Positions 61,181 through 64,000 of a DNA stretch of 64,000 bases are shown one piece after another. Both the position numbers and the translations under genes were made by a program. The notes beneath the pieces are model-generated. The model was not told the DNA's origin and ran no database searches. It saw nothing but the letters and a program-made list of their open reading frames with translations. Source of the DNA: Treponema maltophilum ATCC 51939 (GTDB lineage: Bacteria > Spirochaetota > Spirochaetia > Treponematales > Treponemataceae); contig NZ_KE332518.1 of the NCBI RefSeq assembly GCF_000413055.1, positions 141,490-205,489 of the forward strand, in the 5' to 3' direction. Every line of letters starts with the position of its first letter. The first letter of the stretch is position 1.

Positions 61181-63283
61181 ATGCAAAAGTCAAAGAAAAT
61201 GTTTTCGATCCGAAAAAAACTGCTTATTGTTTTCGGACTATTGCTTATTATCGCGGTAGCGATTCAGGGCGCCGTTGCAACACGGATGGGGCGGCAAGCC
61301 GTTAAAGAAAGGGTTTCGACAAGCCTTATAGATAAAGCTTCCGATACGGCGGAAATTATCGATTTGAGAATGCAGGTCTTTTTGCGATTTATCCAAGATT
61401 TGGCCGGCATGCCCGCTATACGGAATCCGTCCATTTCCCCCAGAGACAAGGTGGAACTGCTGAAAAAAGAATCTGCGCGAAATGATCAAATAATCGAATT
61501 GGATATTGCGGATTTAAAAGGCAATTTTTACTCCGTTGACGGAAATATTTACGACGTAAGAGAGCGGCCATATTTTAAAGCGGCTTCCGCAGGAAAACCT
61601 TTTATATCCGAACCGTATTATGAATTTGCGAATCATACGCTCGTGTTTACAATTGCCGTACCTATTTATGATGACAATCGCAACATCATCGGCATATTGA
61701 CGGCCGATGCTCCGGGAATGAAGTTCACCGACGATATCGCCGACATTGTCGTAGGGGATACCGGCTATTGCTTCATTTTGGGAGCGGACGGAGTTGCCGT
61801 TGCCCACAAAAACAAAGAGTTGGTTTCCCGGCAGGAAAACTTCACCTTAAATAAAGAAAACAATGAGGAACTTTTTTCCATTAATGAATTTGCAAAAAAA
61901 GCGATCAGCTCGACCGAGTCGTCTGTCGGTTATTATACTTTCGGCGGGAACAACAACATTGCTTCATACGCCGAAATGAAGACAACCGGCTGGACCGTTA
62001 TCATCAGTGCGCCTGTTGATGAGTTTATGGGTAGCGTAACCCTGTTGGGCTATTCCATGGCCGTTTTGAGCGTTATACTTTTGGTCGTCGCCCTCGTTTT
62101 TATATTTTTTATCGCACAAGCGATGGTGAATCCGGTCAGAACGATTGTAGCGGCGCTTAAAAATATTGCGCAGGGCGAAGGCGATTTGACGGTACGTTTG
62201 CCGCTCATCGGCAATGACGAAATTACCGAACTTTCGGAATATTTTAATCAGACGATTACAAAAATAGGCTCATCGATTAAAGCCGTTGAAACGAACAGCC
62301 GGACGATGAGAGATGTCGGCAACGAACTTGCAAGCAATATGACCGAAACGGCGAGCGCTGTAAATCAAATCAGCGCAAATATCGAAGGCGTAAAACAGCA
62401 AACGCTCACTCAAGCCGCAAGCGTTACCGAAACGGCATCAACCATCGAAGAAATCATTCGTACAATAGAAAACCTTAACGGAAGCATCGAAACGCAGGCG
62501 GCAAGCGTCGCCCAATCTTCGGCTGCAATCGAAGAAATGGTCGCAAACATCGATTCCATTTCGCGCACGCTCGAAAAAACCGATACCGTCATAAAAGACC
62601 TTGCATCGGCAACTTCGGACGGTAAAGAAACCTTGGTCAGTTCGGGCAACATTACACAAACGATTGCCGAAGAATCCGGCAGCCTGATGGAAGCGTCGAA
62701 CGTCATTCAGCACATTGCGAGCCAAACGAACCTCCTTGCAATGAACGCCGCAATAGAAGCCGCCCATGCGGGCGAAGCGGGAAAAGGTTTTGCCGTTGTT
62801 GCCGACGAAATCCGCAAGCTCGCCGAAGAATCGAGCGCTCAGGGTAAAACCATCACCTCGACACTTAAAAATCTGAGCAGCGAAATCGAAACGCTTTCAT
62901 CGGCAGCCAAAACTGTCGAAGAAAAATTCAACATTATCTTTACGCTTTCCGAGCAGGTAAAACAGATGAGCGCCCGCTTAACCGAAGCGATGCGCGAACA
63001 GGGCAACGCCAGCAAGGAAGTTCTTACCGCGATAAAAGACATCAACGCGGTTACCGTTCAGGTAAGCGAGGGTTCGACCGAAATGCTTAAAGGCGGCAAG
63101 GAAATGGCGAAAGAGATGAATAAGCTCGACGATCTGACGCGCGTGATAACCGACAGCATGAATGAGATGGCCGCCGGAGCAACTCAAATAAACAACGCCA
63201 TACAGGAAGTAAGTCAGATTACCGAAAAGAACCGGCAAAGTATCGGCAATTTGGCGGACGAAGTTAAAAAATTCAAAGTATAA
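61181..63283 (+). CDS. Methyl-accepting chemotaxis protein with dCache sensor
   Basis: A 700-aa chemoreceptor. Membrane helix 1 is about residues 12-32 and helix 2 about 285-310 ([20 protein letters not shown]). Between them is a roughly 250-residue dCache-type periplasmic sensor ([20 protein letters not shown]). A HAMP domain follows helix 2 and then the signalling coiled coil with the conserved tip ([20 protein letters not shown]). It feeds CheA/CheW and steers flagellar motion; the ligand is unknown. GGAGA precedes the start. Confidence 0.95.
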   Translation: MQKSKKMFSIRKKLLIVFGLLLIIAVAIQGAVATRMGRQAVKERVSTSLIDKASDTAEIIDLRMQVFLRFIQDLAGMPAIRNPSISPRDKVELLKKESARNDQIIELDIADLKGNFYSVDGNIYDVRERPYFKAASAGKPFISEPYYEFANHTLVFTIAVPIYDDNRNIIGILTADAPGMKFTDDIADIVVGDTGYCFILGADGVAVAHKNKELVSRQENFTLNKENNEELFSINEFAKKAISSTESSVGYYTFGGNNNIASYAEMKTTGWTVIISAPVDEFMGSVTLLGYSMAVLSVILLVVALVFIFFIAQAMVNPVRTIVAALKNIAQGEGDLTVRLPLIGNDEITELSEYFNQTITKIGSSIKAVETNSRTMRDVGNELASNMTETASAVNQISANIEGVKQQTLTQAASVTETASTIEEIIRTIENLNGSIETQAASVAQSSAAIEEMVANIDSISRTLEKTDTVIKDLASATSDGKETLVSSGNITQTIAEESGSLMEASNVIQHIASQTNLLAMNAAIEAAHAGEAGKGFAVVADEIRKLAEESSAQGKTITSTLKNLSSEIETLSSAAKTVEEKFNIIFTLSEQVKQMSARLTEAMREQGNASKEVLTAIKDINAVTVQVSEGSTEMLKGGKEMAKEMNKLDDLTRVITDSMNEMAAGATQINNAIQEVSQITEKNRQSIGNLADEVKKFKV

Positions 63284-63804
63284 TGAAAGTACGCGGGACA
63301 ACAAAGGGAACCGGCACGGCTGTGCAGGATGTGCGGATCGTCCATCCCTTTGCCCCCGTTTACGACGGCAGTTCGCGCATTCTTATTTTGGGAACAATGC
63401 CGTCGCCCGTTTCGCGCGAAAGCGGCTTTTACTACGGGCACGGACAAAACCGCTTTTGGCCGGTGCTCGCCGCCGTCTTTTCCGAACCGATTCCCGAAAC
63501 AACCGAACAAAAGCGCGCTTTGGTTTTGCGTCACGGCATCGCCTTGTGGGACGTTTTGTATTCATGCCGAATATCGGGTGCAAACGACGCTTCCATAAAA
63601 GAACCCGTCGCAAACGATTTGCGCATTTTTCCGCACATACGGCGCATATACACAACCGGTAAAACGGCGTGGACGCTGTACAACGACTTGTGCTTTCCGC
63701 TCACGAACATTCCGGCCGTCTGCCTCCCGTCCACGAGCGCCGCAAACCGCGGCCGCTGGCCCCTCGAAAAACTCATCGACGCGTATAAAGTTATCGCAAA
63801 ATAA
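63283..63804 (+). CDS. DNA-deoxyinosine glycosylase / UDG-superfamily protein
   Basis: A 173-aa base-excision glycosylase. The N-terminal motif ILGTMPSPVSRESGFYYGHG and NRFWPVLAAVF fit the family 6 hypoxanthine/deoxyinosine glycosylases, with the C-terminal LPSTSAANRG loop. It would remove deaminated adenine (and perhaps uracil) from DNA. The start overlaps the chemoreceptor stop by one base (TAATG), so it is translated from the same mRNA, an unusual pairing. Confidence 0.88.
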   Translation: MKVRGTTKGTGTAVQDVRIVHPFAPVYDGSSRILILGTMPSPVSRESGFYYGHGQNRFWPVLAAVFSEPIPETTEQKRALVLRHGIALWDVLYSCRISGANDASIKEPVANDLRIFPHIRRIYTTGKTAWTLYNDLCFPLTNIPAVCLPSTSAANRGRWPLEKLIDAYKVIAK

Positions 63805-63807
63805 TGC

Positions 63808-63858
63808 TTGACAAAATTAAAATATCGTTATATAAACATATGAACATGTAGTCATATG
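63808..63858 (+). promoter_or_regulatory. ArsR-type promoter with operator palindrome
   Basis: TTGACA (63808-63813), 17-bp spacer, TATAAA (63831-63836). CATATGA (63837-63843) and TCATATG (63852-63858) form an inverted repeat with an 8-bp centre, close to the SmtB/CzrA-type metal operator ATATGAACA..TCATAT. It covers the transcription start, as expected for a derepressible gene. Confidence 0.68.
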
Positions 63859-63866
63859 AGGTGTGT

Positions 63867-64000
63867 ATGAATTTCACAATAAACGATTTCGACGAAGAAA
63901 AGCTTTACGATCTTGCCGACTTATTTAAAATCTTCGGCGATACGACACGCATTAAAATTCTGTACATGCTGCGCAAAGGTGAATTGTGCGTAAACGATGT
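63867..64000 (+). CDS. ArsR/SmtB-family metal-responsive regulator (partial, cut by window end)
   Basis: The first 44 codons are visible. DLADLFKIFGDTTRIKILYM is the classic ArsR/SmtB start, followed by RKGELCVNDV, where the cysteine stands at the alpha-3/alpha-3N ELCVCD-type position used for As/Cd/Pb sensing; only one Cys of the usual pair is present (next residue V). GAGGTG precedes the start. The gene runs past 64000. Confidence 0.85.
   Translation, partial: MNFTINDFDEEKLYDLADLFKIFGDTTRIKILYMLRKGELCVND

Overview
The window looks like chromosomal DNA of a spirochaete, most likely a Treponema of about 50% GC. This is inferred from protein resemblance (conserved Treponema-type hypotheticals, a NusG-domain-II protein, a FlgM-type anti-sigma factor, a dCache chemoreceptor, rubredoxin and an NfnAB-type flavoprotein pair) and not from any rRNA, since none is present. 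Coding density is high, with short operons on both strands and frequent 1-20 nt overlaps. No CRISPR array, prophage or intact insertion sequence was found.

Layout. 29-2388: NfnAB-type electron-bifurcating oxidoreductase. 2747-7190: SIMPL protein, UDG-like protein and the dnaX-ybaB-recR replication/repair cluster. 7250-10825: zinc-ribbon membrane protein, rsmI, FlgM-like protein, a degenerate iron-alcohol-dehydrogenase-like protein and an RNA methyltransferase. 10842-12326: an ATPase-HDOD fusion. 12521-17422: a three-part type I peptide secretion system (HlyD, TolC-like, C39-ABC). 17484-22217: thyX, a 706-aa protein of unknown function, a DUF2804 protein and a NusG-domain-II protein. 22293-26447: Crp-like regulator, a candidate small RNA, trxA, and an ACT / GH18 lipoprotein / PFL operon. 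27206-27980: SRP RNA and five tRNAs, including all four serine isoacceptors. 28110-33160: a CUT1 sugar ABC operon ending in an ADP-ribosylglycohydrolase-family enzyme. 33256-40305: ettA, arfB, an rpn gene inserted between 31-bp direct repeats, a MATE pump, an M15 peptidase and an FGGY kinase. 40327-50219: TetR/DUF2271 and a giant alpha-2-macroglobulin coupled to pbpC. 50244-54944: BrnTA toxin-antitoxin, a glycoside-hydrolase-like secreted protein, metY, and an AT-rich foreign patch with a radical SAM gene and an acetyltransferase remnant. 54935-57590: prfA-sdaAB-sdaAA. 57810-64000: tRNA-Ala, rubredoxin, an EEP-family lipoprotein, ychF, a chemoreceptor, a deoxyinosine/uracil glycosylase, and the start of a metal-type ArsR regulator.

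Two signals cut across the annotation. First, at least eleven genes that head transcription units (dnaX, rsmI, the HDOD gene, the Crp-like gene, the ACT gene, the GNAT gene, ettA, arfB, the M15 gene, the GH-like gene and prfA) have a good -35/-10 pair whose -10 ends 6-7 nt before the start codon and no Shine-Dalgarno. They are predicted to make leaderless mRNAs. Second, three intergenic elements of about 182 bp (near 2.6, 21.7 and 59.6 kb) share short internal motifs. Their terminal and second stems differ in sequence between copies but stay complementary within each copy, which is compensatory covariation of an undescribed-looking structured repeat.
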